Below, piece by piece: positions 39,002 through 47,628 of a DNA stretch of 64,000 nucleotides. The notes under the pieces are model-generated. The model ran no database searches, was not told the DNA's origin, and saw nothing but the letters and a program-made list of their open reading frames with translations. Numbering within the stretch: position 1 is the first letter of the stretch; each line of letters begins with the position of its first letter. The position numbers and the translations under genes were made by a program. Origin of the DNA: Verrucomicrobiota bacterium (GTDB lineage: Bacteria > Verrucomicrobiota > Verrucomicrobiia > Verrucomicrobiales > Verrucomicrobiaceae); the NCBI GenBank assembly GCA_017301975.1, contig JAFLEI010000022.1:1-64000 (forward strand), written 5' to 3'.

Positions 39002-39976
39002 ATGAACCTTCCGATCCGCCCCCGCCGCAACCGTCAGTCTCCCTCCATTCGTGATCTCGTTCGCGAAACGGAACTCACGCCGGGCCATTTGATCTACCCG
39101 CTCTTCCTTCAGGAAGGCAGCGAAAACACGCCCATCGCCTCCATGCCTGGCTGCACGCGCTGGAGCATCGATGGCCTGGTCAAAGAAGCCGGCGAAGCGC
39201 ACGCACTCGGCGTCCCCGCCGTCGTACTCTTCCCCCGCATCCCTGATGAATTGAAAACCCGTGGAGCTGAAGCTTGCCATGCAGACGACGGCCTCGTCCC
39301 GCGTGCCATCCGCGCGCTCAAAAGCGCCCACCCTACGCTGACTGTCATTACCGATGTCGCGCTCGATCCCTACAACAGCGACGGCCACGACGGCCTCGTG
39401 ACCGATGATGGCCGCATCTTGAACGACGAAACCGTCGCAGTCCTCTGCCAGCAGGCGCTCTGCCACGCACGCGCCGGTGCGGACATCGTCTCTCCCAGCG
39501 ACATGATGGACGGCCGCGTCGCCGCCCTGCGTTCCGCACTCGATGCCGCCGGCTTTCAGGCCGTCTCCATCATGAGCTACACCGCCAAGTATGCCAGCGC
39601 CTACTACGGCCCCTTCCGTGGCGCACTGGACTCCGCCCCCAAAGCCGGAGACAAGAAGACCTACCAGATGGACCCTGCCAATGCTCGCGAAGCCCTTCGT
39701 GAAGCCGCGCTCGATGAAGCCGAAGGCGCAGACATTCTCATGGTCAAGCCCGCAGGCCCATACCTCGATATCATCGCCAAGCTCCGCGCCGCCACCACGC
39801 TGCCTATCGCCGCGTATCAGGTCAGCGGCGAATATTTGATGATCAAAGCCGGTGCCGCTGGCGGCTGGATCGATGAAACGAAAATCATGCACGAATCCCT
39901 CATCGGCATTCGCCGCGCCGGCGCGGACATGATTCTGACCTACTTCGCCAAACAGTGGTCGGCAGCCTGGCGCTGA
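39002..39976 (+). CDS. hemB: Delta-aminolevulinic acid dehydratase (porphobilinogen synthase)
   Basis: This 324-residue enzyme condenses two 5-aminolevulinates in heme synthesis. Schiff-base lysines lie in MSYTAKYASAYYGPF and DILMVKPAGPYLDI. The metal region reads DVALDPYNSDGHDG: the three zinc cysteines of the E. coli type (C-x-C...C) are replaced by A, D and D, as in the Mg/metal-independent class from Pseudomonas aeruginosa. So this is probably a zinc-independent HemB. ATG 39002 is chosen over two GTG codons at 38996 and 38999. It converges on the next gene with 20 bases between. Confidence 0.96.
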   Translation: MNLPIRPRRNRQSPSIRDLVRETELTPGHLIYPLFLQEGSENTPIASMPGCTRWSIDGLVKEAGEAHALGVPAVVLFPRIPDELKTRGAEACHADDGLVPRAIRALKSAHPTLTVITDVALDPYNSDGHDGLVTDDGRILNDETVAVLCQQALCHARAGADIVSPSDMMDGRVAALRSALDAAGFQAVSIMSYTAKYASAYYGPFRGALDSAPKAGDKKTYQMDPANAREALREAALDEAEGADILMVKPAGPYLDIIAKLRAATTLPIAAYQVSGEYLMIKAGAAGGWIDETKIMHESLIGIRRAGADMILTYFAKQWSAAWR

Positions 39977-39996
39977 GGACCTGAGCGCCCAACCGG

Positions 39997-42858
39997 TTAA
40001 TCCAAGAATCGAAACTCCGGCGTGGACCACAGCGTCTGGATGAAGCGCGCCCAGAGGTCTCGCACGTCATCCTCGCTGGCATTCCCAGACTGGCTGGATT
40101 CGAGGAACTCGTGGACTTGAGTCTGCTCCTTCTCCGTGGGGCTGCGCTGCAAGGAATTCAGGAACGCGGTCTCGATTCGTTTGCCGGTCTCGGGCGATGA
40201 CTTGAGCACCACATCGGCAGCATTGCGCGCCTGCTCGATGACCTTTGGAGAGTTCATTAGAAAGAGCGCCTGCGTGGCCACGGTGCTGGTGGTGCGCTGG
40301 GCGATGGGCTGGTTGATGTCCGCAAAATCGAAGACTTCAAACAGCGGATGGCGCACATTGCGAAAAGCGGCCGTGTACAGGCTGCGACGCGTGTCGAGGA
40401 ACTGATAGCCGTACTCGATGTTCTGAATCTTCTGATCATTGGCATCCACCGCTTTGACTTCGCTGACACCGGGTCCGCCAAAGGTGCGATCCAAGGTGCC
40501 TGCGGCGGTCAGCATGGCATCCCGCAGGCACTCGGCATCCAAGCGTTTGCGGTTCATGTGGCTCAGAAGGCGGTTGTCCGGATCCATCGCATGCTGAGCC
40601 GCAGAAGTCGCACTCGTGGAGGCCATGCGATACGTGCGGCTCATCACCATCTGCTTCACCAGATGCTTCAGGCTCCATCCGTCTTCGATGAACTTGAGGG
40701 CGAGATAATCGAGCAGTTCAGGATGGCTTGGGACTTCCCCAGTCGAGCCAAAGTTGTCCGTGGTGCGGACGATCCCAGCGCCAAAAAGCCAGTGCCAGAC
40801 ACGATTGACCATGATGCGCGCCGTCAGCGGATTCTCGCGGGAGGTGATCCATTGCGCCAGTTCCAGCCGACCGCTCGCCTCGGCGGGAACGCCAGGCACC
40901 TTGCCATGGAGGGCCGCCTGAATGAAGCCCCTCGGCACGCTGGCTCCTAGATTGCGAACGCTGCCGCGAATGTGAATCTTGGCATCTTCGGGCGCGCTGT
41001 CATCCGCCACGGACATGGCTTCGGGGCGGTCAGGGATGTCCTTTTGCAGGGCCTTGAGTTCTTTCTCAAGTTCGGCGAGACGCTGCTTGAGCTTGATCGC
41101 AGTGGTGGATTCTTTTTTGACCGCCGGTTCCACGAGGGTTTCATCTGCAGGAACAAACTGCACCGCATCAATGGTCACGTAACCCTGCGAGCCCGCATTG
41201 GAGATCAGTACAAAGCCCTGCCCATTGGCCTCAAAGCGATAGGTGCCCAGTGTGGCAAACTGCAGCCCCTTGAGCGAGTCCGTGGTCATCTTCACACCTT
41301 TCAGCTCCTCGCCGTCCGCATGCAGGATGGTGGCCGTGGCGCTCTCAGCGCGGTTGGGTCCGGCATTAAAAGCCACACGCACCTCGTACCGTCCGGTCTT
41401 CGGAATCTTCGGAGTGAAGGTGATGGTCTTCTCGCCCTTGCCTTCATTGTGGTCACTGAGATAGCCTGCGCCGATGTAGGGCGCATAGCTGGTGGACTGC
41501 TTCCAAAAGCCGACTTTCTGCGCGGCGCTGTCATCCACCACGATGCCTGGCAGATCGCTCAAGGCGATGTTTTTGCGCTTTCTTAGATCGGCGCTGCCGG
41601 CATCCCGCAGGTCGTCTTTGAGCGCGGCAATTTGCTCCTTGAGCGCATTGACCTGCTGTTCGTGCTTCTGCTGCGCGACTTCCGCCTCGCCGTCCAGCGG
41701 CAGCGGGGTGTCGATCCAATGCGCGACGTTGTCGGTATAATTTTTGAGCGTCTTGGTGCTGCGCAGAATGCCCGCCAGCGCGTAGTAGTCCCGTGCCGAG
41801 ATGGGATCAAACTTGTGATCATGGCAGCGTGCGCAGCCGATCGTGAGGCCGAGGAAGGCGCGGCCCATCGTGTCGAGCTGTTCATCCACGATGTCCATGC
41901 GCAGCATGCCTTTGTCCTGCTCCTCGTAGTTGGTGGGACCGAGCGCGAGGAATCCCGTGGCCGTGACCTGACGGCGGCGCGCGGCGGAGTCTGTGGCAGG
42001 CAGGAGATCCCCCGCCAGATGCTCAGTGATCATGCGATCCACTGCCACATTGTCACGAATCGATTCGATCACGTAATCCCGGAAACGCCACGCATCTTTG
42101 AAGGGCAGGGAACGACCGCCGCCGGAGGACTCTGCAAACCGGGTGATGTCCAGCCAGTGTGAGGCAAATCGCTCCGCAAAAGCACTGGAGGCAAGCAGTT
42201 CGTCCACGCGCTTCTCATACGCCTGCGGCACCAGCGGCGCAGGCTGGGACAGGTCCGGCGGCAGTCCCGTGAGGTCAAAGGCCAGCCTGCGCTGCAAAAT
42301 GGAAGTGCTGGCATCTGGTGCTGGCGCGAGCTGGTTGGCCTCCAGTTTCGCAAGGATGAATCGGTCGATGTCATTCGCAGGCCATGCGGTGTTTTTCACT
42401 ATCGGCACTGGCGTGGCCTTGGGCGGCTGAAAGGACCAAAAACTGGCATCGGCACGGGCGGACTTCGATTTGCCGCCGCTGCTGGCCACGTCGTCGCGCG
42501 GGTCTGGCGCGCCAGATTCGATCCAGCTCTTCAGATCGGCGAGTTCGCTGTCCTTGAGCTTGCGCTTGGGCGGCATCCGTAGATCTCGGTCCGCATAGCT
42601 CACCGCCTGCCAGAGCTTGCTATCGGCGAGCTTGCCAGGGACCAGCGCCGGGCCTGAATCGCCGCCTGCTTGCCACCCGGCGCGGGAGTCGAGTCGCAGG
42701 CCGCCCTTCTGTTTGTCGGGGCCGTGACAGTCGATGCAGTTGGCGATGAGCAGCGGGCGGATGCGCTGCTCAAAATGCGTCATGTCCGCGGCATTGGCGG
42801 CTGCGGTCAGTGAAGCAAGAACGAGGGCGCGTCGGATCATCTGGGAGTGCAGAGGCAA
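39997..42858 (-). CDS. Planctomycete-type cytochrome c / DUF1549 / DUF1553 protein
   Basis: This 953-residue secreted protein has a signal peptide (IRRALVLASLTAAANAADM), then a cytochrome motif CIDCHG at about residue 37 with downstream M for axial ligation (DRDLRMPPKRKL). DUF1549 follows (ANDIDRFILAKLEANQLAPAP, then HWLDITRFAESSGG). An inserted jelly-roll-like region at about 470-575 (TGRYEVRVAFNAGPNRAES, YVTIDAVQFVPAD) resembles golvesin/xanthan-lyase domains. A coiled coil (about 580-610) precedes DUF1553 (NPLTARIMVNRVWHWLFG, LDYLALKFIEDGWSLKHLVKQMV). DUF1501 partners are usually adjacent; here the only one is at 20960. Biochemical function is unknown. Confidence 0.93.
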   Translation of the reverse strand: MPLHSQMIRRALVLASLTAAANAADMTHFEQRIRPLLIANCIDCHGPDKQKGGLRLDSRAGWQAGGDSGPALVPGKLADSKLWQAVSYADRDLRMPPKRKLKDSELADLKSWIESGAPDPRDDVASSGGKSKSARADASFWSFQPPKATPVPIVKNTAWPANDIDRFILAKLEANQLAPAPDASTSILQRRLAFDLTGLPPDLSQPAPLVPQAYEKRVDELLASSAFAERFASHWLDITRFAESSGGGRSLPFKDAWRFRDYVIESIRDNVAVDRMITEHLAGDLLPATDSAARRRQVTATGFLALGPTNYEEQDKGMLRMDIVDEQLDTMGRAFLGLTIGCARCHDHKFDPISARDYYALAGILRSTKTLKNYTDNVAHWIDTPLPLDGEAEVAQQKHEQQVNALKEQIAALKDDLRDAGSADLRKRKNIALSDLPGIVVDDSAAQKVGFWKQSTSYAPYIGAGYLSDHNEGKGEKTITFTPKIPKTGRYEVRVAFNAGPNRAESATATILHADGEELKGVKMTTDSLKGLQFATLGTYRFEANGQGFVLISNAGSQGYVTIDAVQFVPADETLVEPAVKKESTTAIKLKQRLAELEKELKALQKDIPDRPEAMSVADDSAPEDAKIHIRGSVRNLGASVPRGFIQAALHGKVPGVPAEASGRLELAQWITSRENPLTARIMVNRVWHWLFGAGIVRTTDNFGSTGEVPSHPELLDYLALKFIEDGWSLKHLVKQMVMSRTYRMASTSATSAAQHAMDPDNRLLSHMNRKRLDAECLRDAMLTAAGTLDRTFGGPGVSEVKAVDANDQKIQNIEYGYQFLDTRRSLYTAAFRNVRHPLFEVFDFADINQPIAQRTTSTVATQALFLMNSPKVIEQARNAADVVLKSSPETGKRIETAFLNSLQRSPTEKEQTQVHEFLESSQSGNASEDDVRDLWARFIQTLWSTPEFRFLD

Positions 42859-42881
42859 ACGAGACGCCTGTGAAACCTCTT

Positions 42882-43589
42882 TCAGGCCGTGAATCGCAGA
42901 ATGTAATGCTGCCCGTAGCGGCCGATAAGTTGCGGCTCGGACAGCTCCGCTTGTTTTGCCATCTGTGTCAGGTCCTCCAGCGTCTCAGGAAAGTCGTAGG
43001 CAGAGACGTGGGAGCACGCCTCTTCCAGATGCTCGGGCAGAACTTCCGTCCATTGCGTGCGCATGAAGTTGAGGTAGCCGTCCAGGTACTGCTCGCGTGT
43101 CTGGCCGTCCTCACGCACGACATCCACCAGAATAAACTGCCCCCGGGGAGCAAGGCGCTCGGCGCAGGCGCTGAAGAGGCGCTGCTTTCCTGCGGCATCC
43201 AAATGATGCACGGCAAAACCGCTGAAAATGATGTCAAAAGCCGAGTCCGTATCCTCCACCGCCTTCAGCATATCCTTATGGTGCAGCCCTGTGTTGGCGA
43301 TGCCGTTCAAGTAAGTGCGCGCTTCATCCAGCGCGGAGGCGGAGAGATCCACCCCATCATAGCTGGCCGGCGGGGCGCTTTGCAGGCAGGGGGCCAGGAA
43401 GCGTGCGTTGCCGCAGCCAAGATCCAGAATGTGATAGTCCCCCTGCGCATGGCGCTGCTTTAGCACTTCGGAGACGTGGCCGTAGATCTCCTGGTGAAAC
43501 ATGTAGTTCTTCTCGGAGATGGCGTCGTAGAGAGTCCAGGCTTTGCGAAAGAGGGCGGTGTTATCTTCTTGAGTGAGGGGAAGGCTCAT
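42882..43589 (-). CDS. Class I SAM-dependent methyltransferase
   Basis: This 235-residue protein carries motif I HILDLGCGNARFLAP at about residue 55, motif II YDGVDLSASALDEA, and motif IV AFDIIFSGFAVHHLD. Post-motif region QFILVDVVREDGQT completes the fold. The substrate is not evident. It follows the DUF1553 gene upstream by 23 bases in the same direction (that gene is downstream of it), so the two may be co-transcribed. Confidence 0.85.
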   Translation of the reverse strand: MSLPLTQEDNTALFRKAWTLYDAISEKNYMFHQEIYGHVSEVLKQRHAQGDYHILDLGCGNARFLAPCLQSAPPASYDGVDLSASALDEARTYLNGIANTGLHHKDMLKAVEDTDSAFDIIFSGFAVHHLDAAGKQRLFSACAERLAPRGQFILVDVVREDGQTREQYLDGYLNFMRTQWTEVLPEHLEEACSHVSAYDFPETLEDLTQMAKQAELSEPQLIGRYGQHYILRFTA

Positions 43590-43726
43590 GTTTTGTGAAA
43601 TAGGGCAGTCGTGCGATCATAGCGGCGTTGTCGTTGATAGGCCCCATAAACCGACACGATCGCACACAAGCCTTGTTCATCCGTCCTAGGTTGACCAGCA
43701 ACCAGAAAAAGGGAAGAGCCTTCACG

Positions 43727-43745
43727 CCACCCTCCCGGAGGGTGG
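43727..43745. repeat. Perfect palindrome, intergenic
   Basis: CCACCCTCC-C-GGAGGGTGG, odd-centred like the other palindromes of this window. It lies in the 192 bases between the methyltransferase start and the end of the small lipoprotein gene. I see no gene in that gap. Confidence 0.8.
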
Positions 43746-43781
43746 AGAAATCCGCAGGCCTGCGTTCCCTTGCAACGAGCC

Positions 43782-44024
43782 TCAATAAGGCCGGGGCACA
43801 ATGATGTGACCACCGGCATGAGGGCGATACCAAACCCCGCGATGCTGATAGTACCGCACGTGATTATGATAATAAGGTCGTGCACCGACCGGCACAGCCA
43901 CTGGGCGGACAACCGGACGGACAATCGGACCGCCGACCACTGGTCTGCGGTAGGGAGGGCCAACAACGCAGGCAGACAGGCTGAGCAATACGACGGCAGA
44001 GCAGAGCAAAGGGTGGAGTTTCAT
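43782..44024 (-). CDS. Small proline/tyrosine-rich lipoprotein
   Basis: This 80-residue protein begins MKLHPLLCSAVVLLSLSACVVG, with a lipobox (L-S-A-C) for lipidation of Cys19. The mature part is rich in P, R, V, Y and H (RPVVRPVAVPV, YYHNHVRYYQHRGVWYRP), the type found in small outer-membrane or surface lipoproteins. Function unknown. The opposite-strand gene region upstream of the adenylate-forming enzyme overlaps it only in unused leader. Confidence 0.72.
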   Translation of the reverse strand: MKLHPLLCSAVVLLSLSACVVGPPYRRPVVGGPIVRPVVRPVAVPVGARPYYHNHVRYYQHRGVWYRPHAGGHIIVPRPY

Positions 44025-44165
44025 AGTGTGGAAGTCTTATTGACGCACCTTTGGGCGGTTCCGCTGAAAAAATATTCACGGCGGATTGATCGAAAGGCTG
44101 TGATTTCCACTTTCGTTTACTGCCGCCCGTTTCACAGTCCCCGCTCTCATCCCCACGTTCCGTCC

Positions 44166-45227
44166 ATGACTCCAGCCGAAGCCAAAACCCAACTCGACAC
44201 CCAAGTCCGCGAAATCATCAACTGGCATTTCTCGCCAGAAACCGGCTGCCCCTTCTGGCTCGACTGGTCCAAAAAGAATTTCGATCCCCGTGGCAAGGTG
44301 AACAGCTACGAGGACATCGTGGCCAATTTCCCTCACTTTGAGGATGAATGGCTACGCGATCTCCAGCCGGAAGTCTGGGTGCCTGCCGCCTTCAAGGGCA
44401 AGCCCTTCAACATCTTCGAAACCGGCGGCACCACCGGCATGCCCAAGCAGCGCATCGGCTGGAACGACTTCCGCGTCGATTACGAAGAATTCAGCCACAA
44501 GCTCGACGACAAGCATTTCCCGCCGGGTGAAGCCTGGATCATGGTCGGCCCCACCGGCCCCCGCCGCCTGCGCCTCGCCGTGGAGCATCTCGCCAATTAT
44601 CGCGGCAGCTCCTGCTACTTCGTGGATCTCGACCCCCGCTTCGTGAAGAAGGCCATCTCCAACAAGCAGTTCGACGTGGCCCGCCAGTACATGGACCATG
44701 TGATCGATCAGGCTGTGCTCATCCTGAAGAACCGCAAAATCTCCGCCATCTTCACCACCCCCAAGCTCCTTGAAGCCCTCGCCGAAAAGGTGGATCTCTA
44801 TTCCGTCGGCATCCGCGGCTGCTTCGTCGGCGGTACGACCATGACGCCTCAGTACGTGCGCTTCATCGTCGAAGAGGTGCTGGAAAACCGCATCGGCTTC
44901 TACCCCACCTACGGCAACACCCTCATGGGCCTCGCCGCCAGCGTGCCGCTCACTCCGGAAGACAATTTCTCCATCACTTACTACGCCCCACAGCCCCGCG
45001 CCGTGCTCCGCGTCGTCGATCCCAAGAACACCGACCAGACCGTCGAATACGACGCCTGGGGCCGCGTGGAGCTCACCACCCTCACCAAGGAATTCTTCAT
45101 GCCCCGTTTCCTGGAGCGCGACGAAGCCATGCGCCGCCGCCCTCGCGCGCCGTATGCCTGGGACGGCGTGGCCGACGTCCGCCCCTTTGGAGCGATGGAG
45201 AAAACCATCGTGGAAGGCGTGTACTAA
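44166..45227 (+). CDS. PaaK-like adenylate-forming enzyme, short form
   Basis: This 353-residue protein has the P-loop FETGGTTGMPKQRIGW of acyl-CoA ligases at about residue 80, RGCFVGGTTMTPQYVRF and YPTYGNTLMGLA as the later A-motifs, and a late DAWGRVELTTLTKEF. It resembles the PaaK/PhCoA family but is shorter (usual 430) and lacks most of the C-terminal lid domain. The aspartate of that domain (EYDAWGRVELT) is present. It precedes plsX-fabH by 160 bases and a terminator, so it is not in one transcript with them. Substrate probably a carboxylic acid, unknown. ATG 44166 is picked because the 132 upstream codons have no similarity. Confidence 0.8.
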   Translation: MTPAEAKTQLDTQVREIINWHFSPETGCPFWLDWSKKNFDPRGKVNSYEDIVANFPHFEDEWLRDLQPEVWVPAAFKGKPFNIFETGGTTGMPKQRIGWNDFRVDYEEFSHKLDDKHFPPGEAWIMVGPTGPRRLRLAVEHLANYRGSSCYFVDLDPRFVKKAISNKQFDVARQYMDHVIDQAVLILKNRKISAIFTTPKLLEALAEKVDLYSVGIRGCFVGGTTMTPQYVRFIVEEVLENRIGFYPTYGNTLMGLAASVPLTPEDNFSITYYAPQPRAVLRVVDPKNTDQTVEYDAWGRVELTTLTKEFFMPRFLERDEAMRRRPRAPYAWDGVADVRPFGAMEKTIVEGVY

Positions 45228-45255
45228 GCACTCCCTCACTGTCACCTTTTTCCTC

Positions 45256-45292
45256 CCGGGGGTGCATCGTCTGCACCCCCGGTTTGTTTTTG
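45256..45292 (+). terminator. Rho-independent terminator
   Basis: CCGGGGGTGCA (45256-45266) pairs perfectly over 11 bases with TGCACCCCCGG (45272-45282); the loop is TCGTC. TTTGTTTTTG follows. It ends the transcript of the adenylate-forming enzyme gene. Confidence 0.95.
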
Positions 45293-45388
45293 TCATCCAC
45301 GGGCAAAAACTCCCGTTTGCATTCCCCGTATCGCACGCTTTAAGACTTGTCTCCCGATACTCTTGAAGACTCTCACGCAACCGCAGGA

Positions 45389-46411
45389 ATGAAGATCGCA
45401 CTGGACGTCATGGGGGGCGATTTCGCCCCGCAAAACCCCATCGGCGGAGTCAAACTCGCCCTCGAGTCGCTGCCCGCCATCACCAAGCTGTTTTTGGTGG
45501 GCAATCCTGCCGCCATTGAGCAGGAACTCCAGAAGCAGGGCATCTCCAGCTCCAAACTGGAAATCGTCCCCGCCAGCCAGGTCGTGGAAATGTCCGACAG
45601 CGGCATCGACGCCGTGCGCAAGAAAAAGGACAGCTCCATCAGCGTGGCCGTGGACATGGTCAAAGACGGCCGGGCGGATGCCGTCGTCAGCGCCGGGCAC
45701 ACCGGAGCCGCCGTCACCGCCTCGCTGATCAAGATGCGTACCCTCACGCACATCGAGCGGCCCGCCATCGCCGCGATCATGCCGTCCCTGACCAAGCACT
45801 GGCTGCTCATCGATGCCGGTGCCAATCCCGACAGTGAACCCTCCCATTTGGTCCAAAACGCCATCATGGGCAGCGCCTTTGCCCGCCACGTGCTGGGCCG
45901 TGACAACCCGACCGTCGGCCTCATGTCCAACGGCACCGAGGAAGAAAAAGGCAATGCCCTGTGCAAAGAGACCAGCAAACTGCTGCGCCACACCGCTGGC
46001 TTGAACTTCATCGGCAACGTCGAAGGCCATGATGTCTGGGAAACTCCGCCAGACGTCGTCGTTTGCGACGGCTTCACCGGCAATGTCATTTTGAAAAACG
46101 CCGAAGCGCTGGCCCACACCATCTTTAGCATGGTGAAGAGCGAAATTAAGAGCGGTTTCTGGACGAAAATCGGCGGCCTCCTTGCCAAACCCGCCTTCAA
46201 ACGCGTCCATTACCGCACCAATCCCGACGAGGTCGGCGGCATGCCGCTGCTCGGCCTTCGCGGCATCACCATCATCTCCCATGGCAGTGCATCTCCGCTT
46301 GCCATGAAGAACGCCATCCGTCAGGCTTGCGAATCCATCCAACATCAGGTGGGGCCTCACATCGAAGCCGCCGCCACCGCCCATTCCATTTCCCTCCATG
46401 CCCGCTCCTAG
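45389..46411 (+). CDS. plsX: Phosphate acyltransferase PlsX
   Basis: This 340-residue enzyme makes acyl-phosphate from acyl-ACP for phospholipid synthesis. IALDVMGGDFAPQNPIGG is the diagnostic N-terminus. VSAGHTGAAVTAS and CDGFTGNVILKNAEALAH are further family blocks. A 14-residue extension to a GTG/ATG at 45347 has no similarity, so I begin at ATG 45389. It overlaps fabH by 14 bases, the classical plsX-fabH unit. Confidence 0.97.
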   Translation: MKIALDVMGGDFAPQNPIGGVKLALESLPAITKLFLVGNPAAIEQELQKQGISSSKLEIVPASQVVEMSDSGIDAVRKKKDSSISVAVDMVKDGRADAVVSAGHTGAAVTASLIKMRTLTHIERPAIAAIMPSLTKHWLLIDAGANPDSEPSHLVQNAIMGSAFARHVLGRDNPTVGLMSNGTEEEKGNALCKETSKLLRHTAGLNFIGNVEGHDVWETPPDVVVCDGFTGNVILKNAEALAHTIFSMVKSEIKSGFWTKIGGLLAKPAFKRVHYRTNPDEVGGMPLLGLRGITIISHGSASPLAMKNAIRQACESIQHQVGPHIEAAATAHSISLHARS

Positions 46412-47414
46412 TTCCCAGCCCTTTTGCGCCTCCAGCATCATCGGCACAGGCAGTTACATGCCTGAAAAAGTGCTGACCAACGAAGACCTTTCCAAGATTG
46501 TCGACACCTCGGACGAGTGGATCACCTCCCGAACCGGCATCAAAGAGCGCCGCATCGCCGCGCCAGAGCAGGCCACCAGTGATCTCGCTTCCGAAGCTGC
46601 ACGCCGTGCCATGGCCAGCGCCGGAGTGGCCCCGGAGGAAATCCAGCTCATCATCGTCGCCACTGTCACGGCGGACATGTTCTTCCCCTCCACGGCCTGC
46701 TTCGTGCAGAAGAAGATTGGAGCCGTGAATGCCGTCTGCTTTGACATCTCGGCCGCCTGTTCCGGCTTTCTTTACGCTCTGCAGGTCGCACGCCATTTCA
46801 TCAACACCGGCAACCGCACCACCGCGCTCGTCATCGGCGCGGAAAAACTCAGCAGCCTCATCAATTGGAAAGACCGCAACACCTGCGTCCTCTTTGGCGA
46901 TGGTGCCGGAGCTGTGGTCATTCGCCGGGCCGATGAGTCCGTCGAAGCCCCCGGCCGCGTTCTGTCCACGGTCATGGGCACGGACGGCACCCTCGCGGAC
47001 GTCCTCAAGGTTCCAGGTGGCGGCTCCGCCTGCCCGATTACCCCCGAAAACGTCGAGTCGCATCCCAACACCATCCACATGGAAGGGCGCGAAACCTTCA
47101 AGCATGCCGTCACCCGCATGCTGGAGGCCTCTCAGCAGGCTTTGGAAATCGCCGGCCTGACCGCAGCGGATGTGTCCCTCGTCATTCCTCATCAGGCCAA
47201 TGCGCGCATCATCAGCGCCATCGCCGAACGCCTGAACCTGCCGCTGGACCGTGTGTTCATGAATCTGGACAAATACGGCAACACCAGCGCCGCCACCATC
47301 CCCGTCGCTCTCGACGAAGCCAACAAGGCCGGCCGCCTCCAAAAGGGCGATGTCGTCCTACTCGTCGCCTTCGGCGGCGGCTTCACCTGGGCCAGTTCCG
47401 TGGTGCGGTGGTAA
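46398..47414 (+). CDS. fabH: 3-oxoacyl-ACP synthase III
   Basis: This 338-residue condensing enzyme starts fatty-acid chains from acetyl-CoA and malonyl-ACP. The catalytic cysteine is C121 in FDISAACSGFLYAL, the histidine is in IPHQANARI, and the asparagine in KYGNTSAATIP. It sits directly behind plsX and overlaps its 3' end by 14 bases. acpP lies 30 kb upstream rather than in this operon. The sequence is complete and standard. Confidence 0.97.
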   Translation: MPAPSSQPFCASSIIGTGSYMPEKVLTNEDLSKIVDTSDEWITSRTGIKERRIAAPEQATSDLASEAARRAMASAGVAPEEIQLIIVATVTADMFFPSTACFVQKKIGAVNAVCFDISAACSGFLYALQVARHFINTGNRTTALVIGAEKLSSLINWKDRNTCVLFGDGAGAVVIRRADESVEAPGRVLSTVMGTDGTLADVLKVPGGGSACPITPENVESHPNTIHMEGRETFKHAVTRMLEASQQALEIAGLTAADVSLVIPHQANARIISAIAERLNLPLDRVFMNLDKYGNTSAATIPVALDEANKAGRLQKGDVVLLVAFGGGFTWASSVVRW

Positions 47415-47417
47415 GAC

Positions 47418-47573
47418 AAAGTACTCGTGAGCTTTAGCTCACTCAGGAAAACCGTACGTATCCCACAGCCCATTCGTCCGCCTTCAGGCCGAATGATTGA
47501 GTGCTTGCCGGTTCGGGACTGCGCTGGGTGCGCGAATGATTCCCAGAGCGAGCTAAAGCTCACGACTACTTTC
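47418..47573. mobile_element. MITE-like element with ~32-bp terminal inverted repeats
   Basis: Left end AAAGTACTCGTGAGCTTTAG... (from 47418) and right end ...CTAAAGCTCACGACTACTTT (to 47573) are near-perfect inverted copies over about 32 bases. Each end contains the palindrome TGAGCT-TT-AGCTCA (47428-47441 on the left). The 156-bp unit has no coding capacity. A third, partial copy is at 57237-57272 and a fragment opens the repeat block at 33576. It fills the gap between fabH and proB. No clear target-site duplication is seen, and no transposase is in the window. Confidence 0.72.
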
Positions 47574-47628
47574 ACTTTCCACCTCCCAGCACCCCGCCAT
47601 ATTCGCCGCCCCTCGTTTCCCCTGACTC

